From assembly GCA_964617765.1 (NCBI GenBank), contig CAZTZY010000016.1, positions 1-38,166 on the forward strand: a stretch of 38,166 nt of DNA, read 5' to 3'. Position 1 is the stretch's first letter. Each line of letters starts with the position of its first letter. Under the pieces are notes generated by a model. That model was given only the letters and a program-made list of their open reading frames with translations, was not told where the DNA came from and searched no databases. This DNA comes from CAZTZY01 sp964617765 (lineage in GTDB: Bacteria > Pseudomonadota > Gammaproteobacteria > Pseudomonadales > DT-91). The position numbers were made by a program, and so were the translations under genes. This document shows, in pieces, positions 16,510 through 25,009 of this stretch.

Positions 16510-19500
16510 ATGAACCTGGCAAGCCGGATACTTTACTTACAACAGCGGGGCTTCTTGCGAAGCGCTGCTGCGTGGGTATTCGGCTTGCTTTTTTTAATGA
16601 CCGCACAACTTTCTAACGCACAATTAGTGACAACGATTTCCAATATAGCTTCAATGGGTAGTCTGGAATTACCTGTTGTGGTTGCCCAAGTGGATGTTAC
16701 AGCAACGCTGACCGGTTTTAATAACAGCACTGTGGCATTTGACCAGGATGATATATCTATGGAGCAGGGAGTAACGTCTCCCCTTGTTTTAACGATTACC
16801 AATACCGGAATGAACGACCTGAACAATGGTTCAGTGGTTATTACCTTTCCGCTAGGTGTGAGCGCAACCTTCCCGGTAAATCCTTTATACAGCGCAATTC
16901 AGCAACTCGATGGTACCTGGCTGGTAACATTCACTAACCCGTTATTAGCCAGTGAATCCATTGATATAACTATCCAGCTCGATTTATTGCCGGATGCCAA
17001 TGATGGTGTAGGGCAAGTTACCGCAGAATTTTCCGCTAACAGTGTATTGATGGGTTCAGACCAGGCCGCCATCACCATAGGCACTGTCACCTCCGGATTA
17101 TTCCTTGTTCACCAGGTGGATAAAGCTGTGGTGGAGCCAGATGAATCGGTGATTTATTCGCTGGCAGTAACCAACCAGTTATCTGTCGATGTGACTGACA
17201 TTTATTTAACCAATGTATTGCCTGCCGGTGTACGGTTTATCAGTGGAACAGTAAAAATCAATAATCTGCCAGTGCCTGATCCGGTGATCAGTGTCGATGG
17301 ACGCACCCTGATTTTTGATATCGGAACACTGACAGCCAATGAAACCGTGCAGGTATCCTATGTTGCCTATATCACGGCAATGGTACAGCCAGGTGCATTA
17401 ACCAGTACATCCATAGCGCAGGGTAATAACGCGGTATCCAACAAGGCTAACGTGGAAGTGATGGTTCGCCAGGATGCTATCAATGTCGATTCCCATGTGG
17501 TGGGTCGCGTTCTGGTTGATTCATGCTCCATGGATGAAACAGAGGCGGTAGGTACTATCAGTATGCGTTTACGCAGCCAGCTGATTGATGATTACGTACT
17601 CTATACCCTGGATTTAAAAGGTACGGGTGTGCCTATTGAAAATTACCAGGTGCTGGTGAATTTGCCGGAAGCACTGTCTTATATAGGTGACACAACCTGG
17701 CTTGATGGTGTGTTGAGTAAAAATCCGCGCATGGAAAACAGCCAGTTGATATTCCTTTTGGGCAACCAGGGTGAAGATTGGCAACATGAGTTAACCTTCA
17801 AGGCTAAGCCTAATCGTGAATATTTTGGGATTTTCGAAACAGCCGCTTATGCAACTTATGACGTGCAAGGCCAGGGTACACAAAACACACCGACGTTAGT
17901 GAATACCTATGAGGCTAGTTTGTCAGGTAAGCATTACCGTACGTTTACCTATTGGCCGCGTTTTAAAACACTCGATGCCCATTTACAGGAAATCGATATG
18001 GAAAATATCGATGGCTTGAAAAAAGTGCTGGAAGGCGAAGTGGTAAGCCATATCACCGTAACAGGCCACACAGATAGCCATATCATCCATGGCGCGGGTA
18101 AAAACATCTTTGCTGATAACAAGGCATTGTCGAAAGCGCGTGCCGAATCCATTGCCAACTATCTGGTCAATATATTAAGCATCGATATGGAAAATATCAC
18201 GGTAGTTGGCAAAGGCGAAGATGAACCCGTTGCTGATAATGCAACAGTAGAAGGGCGTCAGCAAAATCGCCGTGTAGAGATGTTGATAGAAGTATTAAAC
18301 AGTAATGATTACCGGCGCAGCAGTATTATTTTGGGACAGGAATCTTTTGTGGTGGGCGGCGTTTACAACAAAGCTGTTTTGAGTCCACATAAAGAAAATG
18401 CCGACTCAGTGGGATTAGCGAATGTGCGCTTGTTGATGGAAGATGGCCGCTTTGTGGATACGGATAAAGATGGTCGTTATCACTTTGAAGGTTTAAAACC
18501 GGGAACGCATGTTATCCAGATTGATCCCCAATCGATTCCAGATGGATATGAACCGTATTTGTGTGAGAACAATACCCGTTTTGCAGGTACTCCTACTTCG
18601 CATTTTGTCGATATAAAGAAAGGTTTGATATGGCGTTCAAATTTCCATGTTACAAGGATAAAAAATAGTACAGCCATAGAAACCGGTTTGAAGCTGAACA
18701 GTGAATTACAAGGTGATGTATTGCATTACACCATGCGGGTGCAGGGCTCAGCGCTGGAAAATGGTCGCATCAGTGCCATGCTGGATTTACCCGAAGCCAT
18801 TATCCTGGATGAGTCATCCGTTACTATGGATGGCAAGCCTGTCACTATGACGAAAGATGGCAAGCAATGGATGATGGATATGCCATTCGAAAATGCTGAC
18901 TGGACACATCAAATTACCTTTGATACGCAGCTCAATATGAGCACTTTGGGTGAATATGTGAGTGCGGCTTACCTGAAGGTTGAGAGCGCTGATGGCACAG
19001 TAAAAAATAGCCGTCCGGTCACCAATGTGGTGAAGCTTGAGCAACCCACCAACAAAATTGAACGTTACGATTTCGGTACGCATTTTACCCCGGCATCTAC
19101 CGTATTGAGCCATGCGGATAAAACCACACTGGAAGATATTGCCTTTTTGTTTAGGGGAAAAGTGATAGATAAAATCGAGATTATTGGCCATACCGATAAT
19201 CTTTTATTGTTTGATGAAGCAAAAGATGCGCTGAAAAACAATGATAACCTTTCACAGTTGAGGGCGCAGGAAATAGCCGATTATCTGGCAGGTAAATTGC
19301 AATTGCCTAACGATCGTGTAGTTGCTGTCGGTATGGGTGATAAACATGCTGTGGCATCGAATTACACCGATGAAGGTCGTGCGCAGAATCGTCGCGTTGA
19401 AATCTATGTGCACACCTTGCAGGAAAATGCGCCAGTAATATCCGCATTGATAAAACCTGAAAGTATCAAACAGGTAGAGACCATAGAACTGGTAGAAAAG

Positions 19501-22500
19501 CCTCAAGCACTGGCATTGGCGAACGAGATGATTGCGCCGCTGAGCTTGCCTGTGGGTATCCTTTCCCATAAGAACGGCGATGTGATTCCAGGTTCCTCAG
19601 CCTCCGTACGGGTGAATATGGACTCGCGACTTTCACAACAATTATATGTGGATGGAAGAGAAATACCCGATAGCCGTATAGGTTTCCGCAAAGCGGATCC
19701 TGCTACCAATAAAACTGTTTCTACCTATTTTGGTGTGCAGCTGGGTGAGGCAGGTGATCACGAATTGCGTTTAAAAGGCGTAGACTCTTTTGGTAATCTG
19801 CGGTTTGACCAGACAGTGAAATACACCCGTACAGGCGAAATCAAGAATATCCATTTTGTCAGTGCAGACAATAATATTGCTGATGGTAAAACGCCGGTAT
19901 TGGCTAAAATCGAATTGATTGATGATCGCGGTAATAAAGTCAGTTCAGCCATTGACCTGATGATTATGGAAGGTGATTTAAAACCTTATGTAGAGACCAT
20001 CGGAGATAAAATTGCATTAGTGGATAACAGCAACAAAATGGTGTCTGTTGCCAGTGACGGCACCATGAAATTCAACGCGGTGAGCAAAGCCGGATTCTAT
20101 CGGGTGAAATTACAATACAATGCCGTAGAAACCGAACTTAAAATTTATGTAAAACCTGAATACCGTGATTGGGTGATGGTGGGTGTGGCAGACGGTACCG
20201 TGGGCTATGAAGATGTATCCGGTAATATGCAAAACCTTGCCGATAATGATATTGAAGAAGAATATTACGATGACGGCAAGCTGGCGTTCTATGCCAAGGG
20301 TAAAGTGTTAGGTAAATACCTGTTAACGGTGGCGTTTGATTCCAGTAAAACCCATCCGGATGATGAGCGTCTGATGCAGTTAATCAATCCGGATGAATAT
20401 TACACATTGTATGGCGATAACACGGAACAGCAATTTGATGCAGCAAGCAAGGAAAAACTCTACTTGCGCCTGGATGCGGATAATTTCTATGCCTTGTTTG
20501 GTGATTACAATACCGATATGAATGTTACTGAACTAACACGTTATTCACGTACCCTTACCGGTGCCAAGGCGGTTTATGAATCAGAAAATATCTCGGCGAA
20601 TGCCTTTGCGGCACAATCCAGCCAGCTCTTCCGTCGTGATGAAATTCTGGGCGATGGCACTTCAGGCCTGTATCGTTTGTCCAGTCAAAATGTAGTAGTG
20701 AACAGTGAAAAAGTGATTTTGCAAGTACGTGACCGTTTCCATTCCGAGCGTATTATCAGTGAGCATGCGTTGAACCGTTTTGGCGATTACAACATGGATT
20801 ACCTCGATGGTTCGCTGTATTTCAAACAGCCGGTTTTGCGTCATGATGATGATTTTAACCCTGTGTATATCGTGGTGGACTATGAAACCCACGGTAATGG
20901 CAAGGAGAGCCTGATTGCCGGTGGACGTGCCGCTGCAAAACTTATGGATGACCGTATGGAGTTAGGTGTTAGTCATATAGATGAAGGTGTTGATGGTGCT
21001 GAAGGCCGATTATCAGGCATTGATGCCCGTTTTGATATTACCGATAAAATGCAAATCAAGGCAGAATATGCCACATCCAGCAAAATGCAGTTGGGTAACG
21101 AGATTAATGCTGACGCTTATCTTGCCGAGTTTAAGCATCGTGCAGATAAATTCGAAACCGGTGTTTACGTGCAGGAACAAGAAGCCGGATTTGGGTTGGG
21201 CCAGTTGAACCAATCAGAACTCGGTATGCGTAAATACGGTGCCATGGGTAATGTTATATTGGCAAAAGACCTTGAAATCAGTGCAGATGTTGGGCATCAG
21301 GATAATACAGTCGATGATGCGAAGCGTGATGTTTTGCTGTCCAGCCTGTTGTATTCACCTGAGGATTGGGAATTTACCGTGGGTGGAACGATTGCAGAAG
21401 ACACTGACAATACCGGAAAACAATATCAGTCAGAAATCCTGAATACCGGCGTTGCACGCACTCTGTTAGATGACCGCTTGCGTTTATATACCCGTTCAGA
21501 CTGGCAGTTGAATAACGATGAAGCCAACGTTGATTTCCCCGAGCGTCATATTGTCGGCTCGGAATTTATGCTCACCGAGGATATTGATATTTATTCAGAA
21601 TATGAATATGCGACCAGCGACATTATAAAAGCTGATACAACACGTGCAGGAGTGCGTTCACGCCCATGGGCTAATGCCACCATGCACAATGGCTTCCAGC
21701 AAGATACATCCGATGCGGAAGCCAGAACCTTCAGTGTTTTCGGTTTGACACAAGCGGTGCCTTTTGCTGAACATTGGCGCGCGAGTTTTACCTTTGACCA
21801 AACGCAAACGATAGACCGCAAACTGTATGCTCCGGTAAATGAAAATACGCCTTTAGCTTCAGGTACCAGTAATACAGTTATATCTACCAATGGTTTGATT
21901 GATGAGGATTTCTGGGCCACTACTGCGGGGTTGGGTTATCTGTCGGGTATCTATGTGTTTGATACACGTATTGAATATCGCGAAACAGATACCCAGCAAA
22001 AATATGGTCTTTTTACCGGTTGGCAGCGTAACCTTGTTGATGGTGTTGGGCATGCACTGCGCTTCCAGACATTTATTACCGATGATCAGTTATTTAATGA
22101 CCAGCTCGATGCCGAGTTGCGTTATTCTGCTGTGGTCAGGCCGTTAGGCAGTGATGTGTTCTGGTTTAACCGTACTGAATTAAAACATCTGGATATTGAT
22201 AGTGGTTTAACCAGCACTAAAACCGACAAGCTGGTCGAGCATCTCGCTATTAACTATTTGCCCACTGTTGATTGGCAGATTGCTACGCATATAGGCTATA
22301 AATTGACACGTACGGATATCTCCAATAACAGTTTTACTACAGATACTTATTTGTTAGGTAACGAGACCCGTTATGATTTAACCCCGCGTTGGGATATTGG
22401 TGCGCATTATCATGTGATCACCACACCGGATATGGGAATAACACAAGATTCTTATGGCTTATCGGTAGGTGTGGATATTGCCAAAAATCTCTGGCTAAGC

Positions 22501-22623
22501 ATGGGTTATAACGTGGATGGTTATACCGATGAGGATTTTGATGCCAATGGTTATACCGCCAAAGGCCCATTCCTGAAACTGCGCTTCAAGTTTGACCAGG
22601 ATACTTTTGACCTGAATGAGTGA
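16510..22623 (+). CDS. Giant DUF11 / double OmpA / outer-membrane beta-barrel protein
   Basis: 2037 residues. A signal peptide (to about LSNA-QL) is followed by DUF11-like modules to residue ~330. A beta module plus OmpA domain follows (~350-592; GHTDS at 519, NRRVE at 586), then an SdrD_B/CarboxypepD-like domain (~610-700; DTDKDGRYHFEGLKPGT at 650). A second beta module plus OmpA domain spans ~727-970 (GHTDN at 893, NRRVE at 960), then an Ig-like stretch. From ~1218 to the end run alternating, aromatic-rich strands typical of a large outer-membrane barrel (LFGDYNTD, NRFGDYNMDY, FKLRFKF near the C terminus). Both OmpA domains keep the Asp and Arg that bind peptidoglycan diaminopimelate. It should lock the outer membrane to the wall and display the DUF11 part, or possibly export its partners. 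Confidence 0.8.
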   Translation: MNLASRILYLQQRGFLRSAAAWVFGLLFLMTAQLSNAQLVTTISNIASMGSLELPVVVAQVDVTATLTGFNNSTVAFDQDDISMEQGVTSPLVLTITNTGMNDLNNGSVVITFPLGVSATFPVNPLYSAIQQLDGTWLVTFTNPLLASESIDITIQLDLLPDANDGVGQVTAEFSANSVLMGSDQAAITIGTVTSGLFLVHQVDKAVVEPDESVIYSLAVTNQLSVDVTDIYLTNVLPAGVRFISGTVKINNLPVPDPVISVDGRTLIFDIGTLTANETVQVSYVAYITAMVQPGALTSTSIAQGNNAVSNKANVEVMVRQDAINVDSHVVGRVLVDSCSMDETEAVGTISMRLRSQLIDDYVLYTLDLKGTGVPIENYQVLVNLPEALSYIGDTTWLDGVLSKNPRMENSQLIFLLGNQGEDWQHELTFKAKPNREYFGIFETAAYATYDVQGQGTQNTPTLVNTYEASLSGKHYRTFTYWPRFKTLDAHLQEIDMENIDGLKKVLEGEVVSHITVTGHTDSHIIHGAGKNIFADNKALSKARAESIANYLVNILSIDMENITVVGKGEDEPVADNATVEGRQQNRRVEMLIEVLNSNDYRRSSIILGQESFVVGGVYNKAVLSPHKENADSVGLANVRLLMEDGRFVDTDKDGRYHFEGLKPGTHVIQIDPQSIPDGYEPYLCENNTRFAGTPTSHFVDIKKGLIWRSNFHVTRIKNSTAIETGLKLNSELQGDVLHYTMRVQGSALENGRISAMLDLPEAIILDESSVTMDGKPVTMTKDGKQWMMDMPFENADWTHQITFDTQLNMSTLGEYVSAAYLKVESADGTVKNSRPVTNVVKLEQPTNKIERYDFGTHFTPASTVLSHADKTTLEDIAFLFRGKVIDKIEIIGHTDNLLLFDEAKDALKNNDNLSQLRAQEIADYLAGKLQLPNDRVVAVGMGDKHAVASNYTDEGRAQNRRVEIYVHTLQENAPVISALIKPESIKQVETIELVEKPQALALANEMIAPLSLPVGILSHKNGDVIPGSSASVRVNMDSRLSQQLYVDGREIPDSRIGFRKADPATNKTVSTYFGVQLGEAGDHELRLKGVDSFGNLRFDQTVKYTRTGEIKNIHFVSADNNIADGKTPVLAKIELIDDRGNKVSSAIDLMIMEGDLKPYVETIGDKIALVDNSNKMVSVASDGTMKFNAVSKAGFYRVKLQYNAVETELKIYVKPEYRDWVMVGVADGTVGYEDVSGNMQNLADNDIEEEYYDDGKLAFYAKGKVLGKYLLTVAFDSSKTHPDDERLMQLINPDEYYTLYGDNTEQQFDAASKEKLYLRLDADNFYALFGDYNTDMNVTELTRYSRTLTGAKAVYESENISANAFAAQSSQLFRRDEILGDGTSGLYRLSSQNVVVNSEKVILQVRDRFHSERIISEHALNRFGDYNMDYLDGSLYFKQPVLRHDDDFNPVYIVVDYETHGNGKESLIAGGRAAAKLMDDRMELGVSHIDEGVDGAEGRLSGIDARFDITDKMQIKAEYATSSKMQLGNEINADAYLAEFKHRADKFETGVYVQEQEAGFGLGQLNQSELGMRKYGAMGNVILAKDLEISADVGHQDNTVDDAKRDVLLSSLLYSPEDWEFTVGGTIAEDTDNTGKQYQSEILNTGVARTLLDDRLRLYTRSDWQLNNDEANVDFPERHIVGSEFMLTEDIDIYSEYEYATSDIIKADTTRAGVRSRPWANATMHNGFQQDTSDAEARTFSVFGLTQAVPFAEHWRASFTFDQTQTIDRKLYAPVNENTPLASGTSNTVISTNGLIDEDFWATTAGLGYLSGIYVFDTRIEYRETDTQQKYGLFTGWQRNLVDGVGHALRFQTFITDDQLFNDQLDAELRYSAVVRPLGSDVFWFNRTELKHLDIDSGLTSTKTDKLVEHLAINYLPTVDWQIATHIGYKLTRTDISNNSFTTDTYLLGNETRYDLTPRWDIGAHYHVITTPDMGITQDSYGLSVGVDIAKNLWLSMGYNVDGYTDEDFDANGYTAKGPFLKLRFKFDQDTFDLNE

Positions 22624-22643
22624 AACCAGTACTTCTGTCCTGC

Positions 22644-22686
22644 TTGATAGATATCAACCCACTTATCTTGATATAGAGGCTATACT
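22644..22686 (+). promoter_or_regulatory. FNR/ANR-type box with -10 element upstream of the GAPDH gene
   Basis: TTGATAGATATCAA (22644-22657) is a perfect FNR/ANR palindrome (TTGAT-N4-ATCAA). TATACT at 22681-22686 is a good -10 hexamer 23 bp further on. The box centre falls about 42 bp before the predicted start (near 22692), which is the class II activator position. It would drive the GAPDH gene at 22856 through a leader that contains the MITE-like repeat. Confidence 0.6.
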
Positions 22687-22689
22687 TTA

Positions 22690-22824
22690 GGCAATCTCTG
22701 AATAACTCCTTTTTGTCATTCTGAACCCATTCGCATTGCTCAGGGTAAACTCCGTGAAGAATCTATTAAATTCAAATAGTCAGATTTCTCACTTCGTTCG
22801 AAATGACAGTGATTCAGAGGTTCC
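22690..22824. repeat. MITE-like repeat, copy 2
   Basis: About 135 bp, with the same body as 9903-10033: CTCTGAATAACTCC at the left, GCTCAGGGTAAACTCCG in the middle, TTCGTTCGAAATGACAG and CAGAGGTT at the right. The terminal inverted repeats are less perfect than in copy 1. It lies between the FNR-type promoter and the GAPDH start codon, so it should be transcribed as a structured leader. Confidence 0.8.
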
Positions 22825-22855
22825 TTAGAAAAATCCGTATAAAAAGAGGTGGCTT

Positions 22856-23857
22856 ATGCTGCGTGTTGCAATTAATGGTTATGGTCGAATCGGGCGCTGT
22901 ATTGTGCGGGCAATGGTGGAGCGTGATGATGCCATTGAACTGGTGGCCATCAATGACCTTGCCGACAATCCCTTGCTGGCGCACCTGACAGAATTTGATT
23001 CCAACCATGGCCGTTTTCCCGGTTCAGTTTCCTATAAAGATGATTATTTGCAGCTGGATCATCGCAAGATCTTGATGTTGCAGGAACGTGATCCTGCCAA
23101 ATTGCCCTGGAAAGAATTGGGTGTGGATATTGTGTTCGAGTGCACCGGGCATTTGCGTACACTGGCAGATACCCGGAAGCATTTGCAGGCAGGCGCTAAA
23201 AAGGTGCTAGTGAGTGCGCCCATGCCAGATGCGCAACAAACCATTGTTTACGGCATCAATCATCGCTGTCTTAAAGCAGAAGATGTTATCGTTTCCAATG
23301 CATCATGCACCACCAATTGCCTGGCACCCATAGCCAAGGTACTCGATGAGAATTGGGGGATTGAATCGGGCATCATGACTACCGTACATTCCTATACTAA
23401 CGACCAACATCTGGTGGATCAGGCTCCCGGTGATTTCTATCGTTCCCGTTCAGCGGCTATGTCGATGATTCCAACCACTACCGGTGCTGCCAGTGCAGTT
23501 GGACTGGTATTGCCGCAGCTGAAAGGGAAATTGCATGGTATGGCGATTCGTGTGCCTACTGCCAATGTTTCAGTGGTGGATTTGCATTGTGTATTAAAGC
23601 GGGATGCCACGGTGAGCGCGGTGAATCTGGCCATGAAGGAAGCTGCCGAAGGCGAATTGAGCGAGATCATGAAATACAACACCAAGCCTCTGGTATCGGT
23701 TGATTTTAACCATCAGCCGGCATCGAGCACATTTGATGCCAACCATACCATGATAGTGGGCCGGCAATTGAAGGTGATGAGCTGGTACGATAATGAGTGG
23801 GGATTTTCACATCGTATGCTGGATACCGCACTGCAAATGCACCGTACCGGTTATTGA
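22856..23857 (+). CDS. gap: Type I glyceraldehyde-3-phosphate dehydrogenase family (Gap, Epd-like tail)
   Basis: A 333-residue NAD-linked dehydrogenase. INGYGRIGR opens the Rossmann fold, and Asp34 in AINDLAD indicates NAD over NADP. SNASCTTNC holds the catalytic Cys151, paired with His178 in TTVHSYTNDQ. SMIPTTTGAA is the GAPDH-type phosphate site. The C-terminal stretch PLVSVDFNH..DNEWGFSHRMLDT is closest to erythrose-4-phosphate dehydrogenase (Epd), whose phosphate loop however differs (PVDTKLA in E. coli). GAPDH activity is therefore more likely, with erythrose-4-P oxidation (pyridoxal phosphate route) as the alternative. Ribosome site AGAGGTGGCTT before ATG. It probably stands alone, with an FNR-type box upstream and a terminator downstream. 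Confidence 0.88.
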   Translation: MLRVAINGYGRIGRCIVRAMVERDDAIELVAINDLADNPLLAHLTEFDSNHGRFPGSVSYKDDYLQLDHRKILMLQERDPAKLPWKELGVDIVFECTGHLRTLADTRKHLQAGAKKVLVSAPMPDAQQTIVYGINHRCLKAEDVIVSNASCTTNCLAPIAKVLDENWGIESGIMTTVHSYTNDQHLVDQAPGDFYRSRSAAMSMIPTTTGAASAVGLVLPQLKGKLHGMAIRVPTANVSVVDLHCVLKRDATVSAVNLAMKEAAEGELSEIMKYNTKPLVSVDFNHQPASSTFDANHTMIVGRQLKVMSWYDNEWGFSHRMLDTALQMHRTGY

Positions 23858-23882
23858 ATACAGGCTTTGTAGAGACGTTGTT

Positions 23883-23910
23883 GTAGAGACGTAGCATGCT
23901 ACGTCTCTAC
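23883..23910. repeat. 28-bp perfect palindrome, copy 1
   Basis: GTAGAGACGTAGCA is followed directly by its reverse complement, giving perfect two-fold symmetry with no spacer. A partial unit (GTAGAGACGTTG) precedes it at 23869. The same palindrome recurs at 23979-24008. Such extragenic palindromes are usually dispersed through a genome. Confidence 0.8.
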
Positions 23911-23922
23911 GTATAATAGATA

Positions 23923-23952
23923 TGCCCAATTCATGCATGGGCAGTAGTTTTT
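23923..23952 (+). terminator. Intrinsic terminator of the GAPDH gene
   Basis: TGCCCA (23923-23928) pairs with TGGGCA (23938-23943) around a 9-nt loop and is followed by GTAGTTTTTC. It lies 66 nt after the stop codon, midway between the two palindromes. Confidence 0.55.
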
Positions 23953-23978
23953 CATTTTTACTTCTTATCGTTGAGTCA

Positions 23979-24008
23979 TGTAGAGACGTAGCATGCTACG
24001 TCTCTACA
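23979..24008. repeat. 30-bp perfect palindrome, copy 2
   Basis: Contains the same 28 bp as 23883-23910, with one extra T/A pair at the ends. It lies 83 bp before the OsmC-family start codon. The pair of palindromes frames the GAPDH terminator symmetrically. Confidence 0.8.
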
Positions 24009-24090
24009 GTTAACGCATGCTCGATTTCACCCGCTTGCGGCTGATGTGCTAGAATTCTGTATCCTGTTAATTATTCATGTGGTCAATTTT

Positions 24091-24522
24091 ATGAAAGCAA
24101 CAATCAAGTGGGTTGATAATGCCATGTTTTTGGGCGAATCCGGCAGTGGCCATTCAGTGGTGATGGATGGTCCGGAATCCGCAGGCGGGCGTAATATGGG
24201 TATCCGCCCTATGGAAATGCTGTTGATTGGTGTGGGCGGTTGTTCTTCATTTGATGTGATGAGTATCCTGAAAAAATCACGTCAAAATGTGATGGATTGC
24301 CGCGCTGAATTGAATGCTGAGCGTGCCGATGCCATACCGGCTGTTTTTACCGCCATCGATATCAGGTTTGTGGTTTCCGGTTACGATTTGAAAGACGTGC
24401 AGGTTAAACGTGCGGTGGAGTTATCGGCCGAGAAATATTGTTCGGCATCCATTATGATGACCGCTGCCGGCGTCAAGGTTACGCACAGTTATGAAATTAT
24501 TGAATTGGGGAAAAGTGAGTAA
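24091..24522 (+). CDS. OsmC-family protein, YhfA-like
   Basis: A 143-residue protein of the OsmC/Ohr superfamily. It is closest to E. coli YhfA: KATIKWVDNAMFLGESGSGHSVVMDGP, the PMEMLLIGVGGCSSFDVMSIL helix with the conserved Cys, then RAVELSAEKYCSASIMM with the second Cys. Members with this Cys pair can reduce peroxides, but YhfA-type proteins have no proven substrate. ATG 24091 is chosen over 24046 because the family starts with M-x-A-x-(I/V)-K-W. It overlaps the next gene by one base (TAATG). In enterobacteria yhfA lies next to crp; here the two are 20 kb apart. Confidence 0.85.
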   Translation: MKATIKWVDNAMFLGESGSGHSVVMDGPESAGGRNMGIRPMEMLLIGVGGCSSFDVMSILKKSRQNVMDCRAELNAERADAIPAVFTAIDIRFVVSGYDLKDVQVKRAVELSAEKYCSASIMMTAAGVKVTHSYEIIELGKSE

Positions 24523-24929
24523 TGAATAAACTACAACGTCCGGCAAAAACTTTAGGCTTGCGCCATGTTGCGCTGTTTGTGGCTAACCTTGAAGCCTGCG
24601 TTGATTTTTATACCCGCCTGATTGGTATGAGCATTGAATGGCAGCCAGACCCCGATAATGTATATCTCACTAACGGTAATGATAATCTGGCCTTGCATCG
24701 CTGGCAGGGTGAAGCTCAATCCAAAGCCCAGGCGCTGGATCATATCGGGTTTATCTTGCCAGACATGGACAGTGTGGATGAATGGCATGCTTTTTTACAG
24801 GCAGAAAATGTGAATATCAAAAAAGCCCCGAAAGTACACCGCGACGGTGCAAAAAGTTTTTATTGTGTGGATCCAGCAGGCACACTGGTGCAAATGATTT
24901 ATCACCCGCCAATTGTCAATTCCCTGTAA
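24522..24929 (+). CDS. VOC-family (glyoxalase/dioxygenase fold) protein
   Basis: A 135-residue single-subunit vicinal-oxygen-chelate protein with two beta-alpha-beta-beta-beta units: LRHVALFVANLEACVDFYTRLIG, then LDHIGFILPDMDSVDEWHAFL, and a final FYCVDPAGTLVQMIYHP. The first-strand His of each unit is present, but the usual C-terminal Glu ligand (V-E-x) is Gln here (VQMIY). Metal binding is therefore uncertain, and glyoxalase I activity should not be assumed. It is translationally coupled to the OsmC-family gene, which suggests a shared detoxification role (inference). The substrate is not recognisable. Confidence 0.75.
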   Translation: MNKLQRPAKTLGLRHVALFVANLEACVDFYTRLIGMSIEWQPDPDNVYLTNGNDNLALHRWQGEAQSKAQALDHIGFILPDMDSVDEWHAFLQAENVNIKKAPKVHRDGAKSFYCVDPAGTLVQMIYHPPIVNSL

Positions 24930-25009
24930 TTCTCAAGTCTTACCTGCCTACGTTGTCAAATCCTTTTGGACTGCAAGCAGCCTGAGCCAAGAGATACATC
25001 AATTCATCC

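Noticed and set aside
23883..24008. Two identical repeats as a small CRISPR array
   Set aside because: Each unit is a full palindrome, only two exist, no cas gene is near, and the 68-bp interval contains a terminator rather than a spacer.
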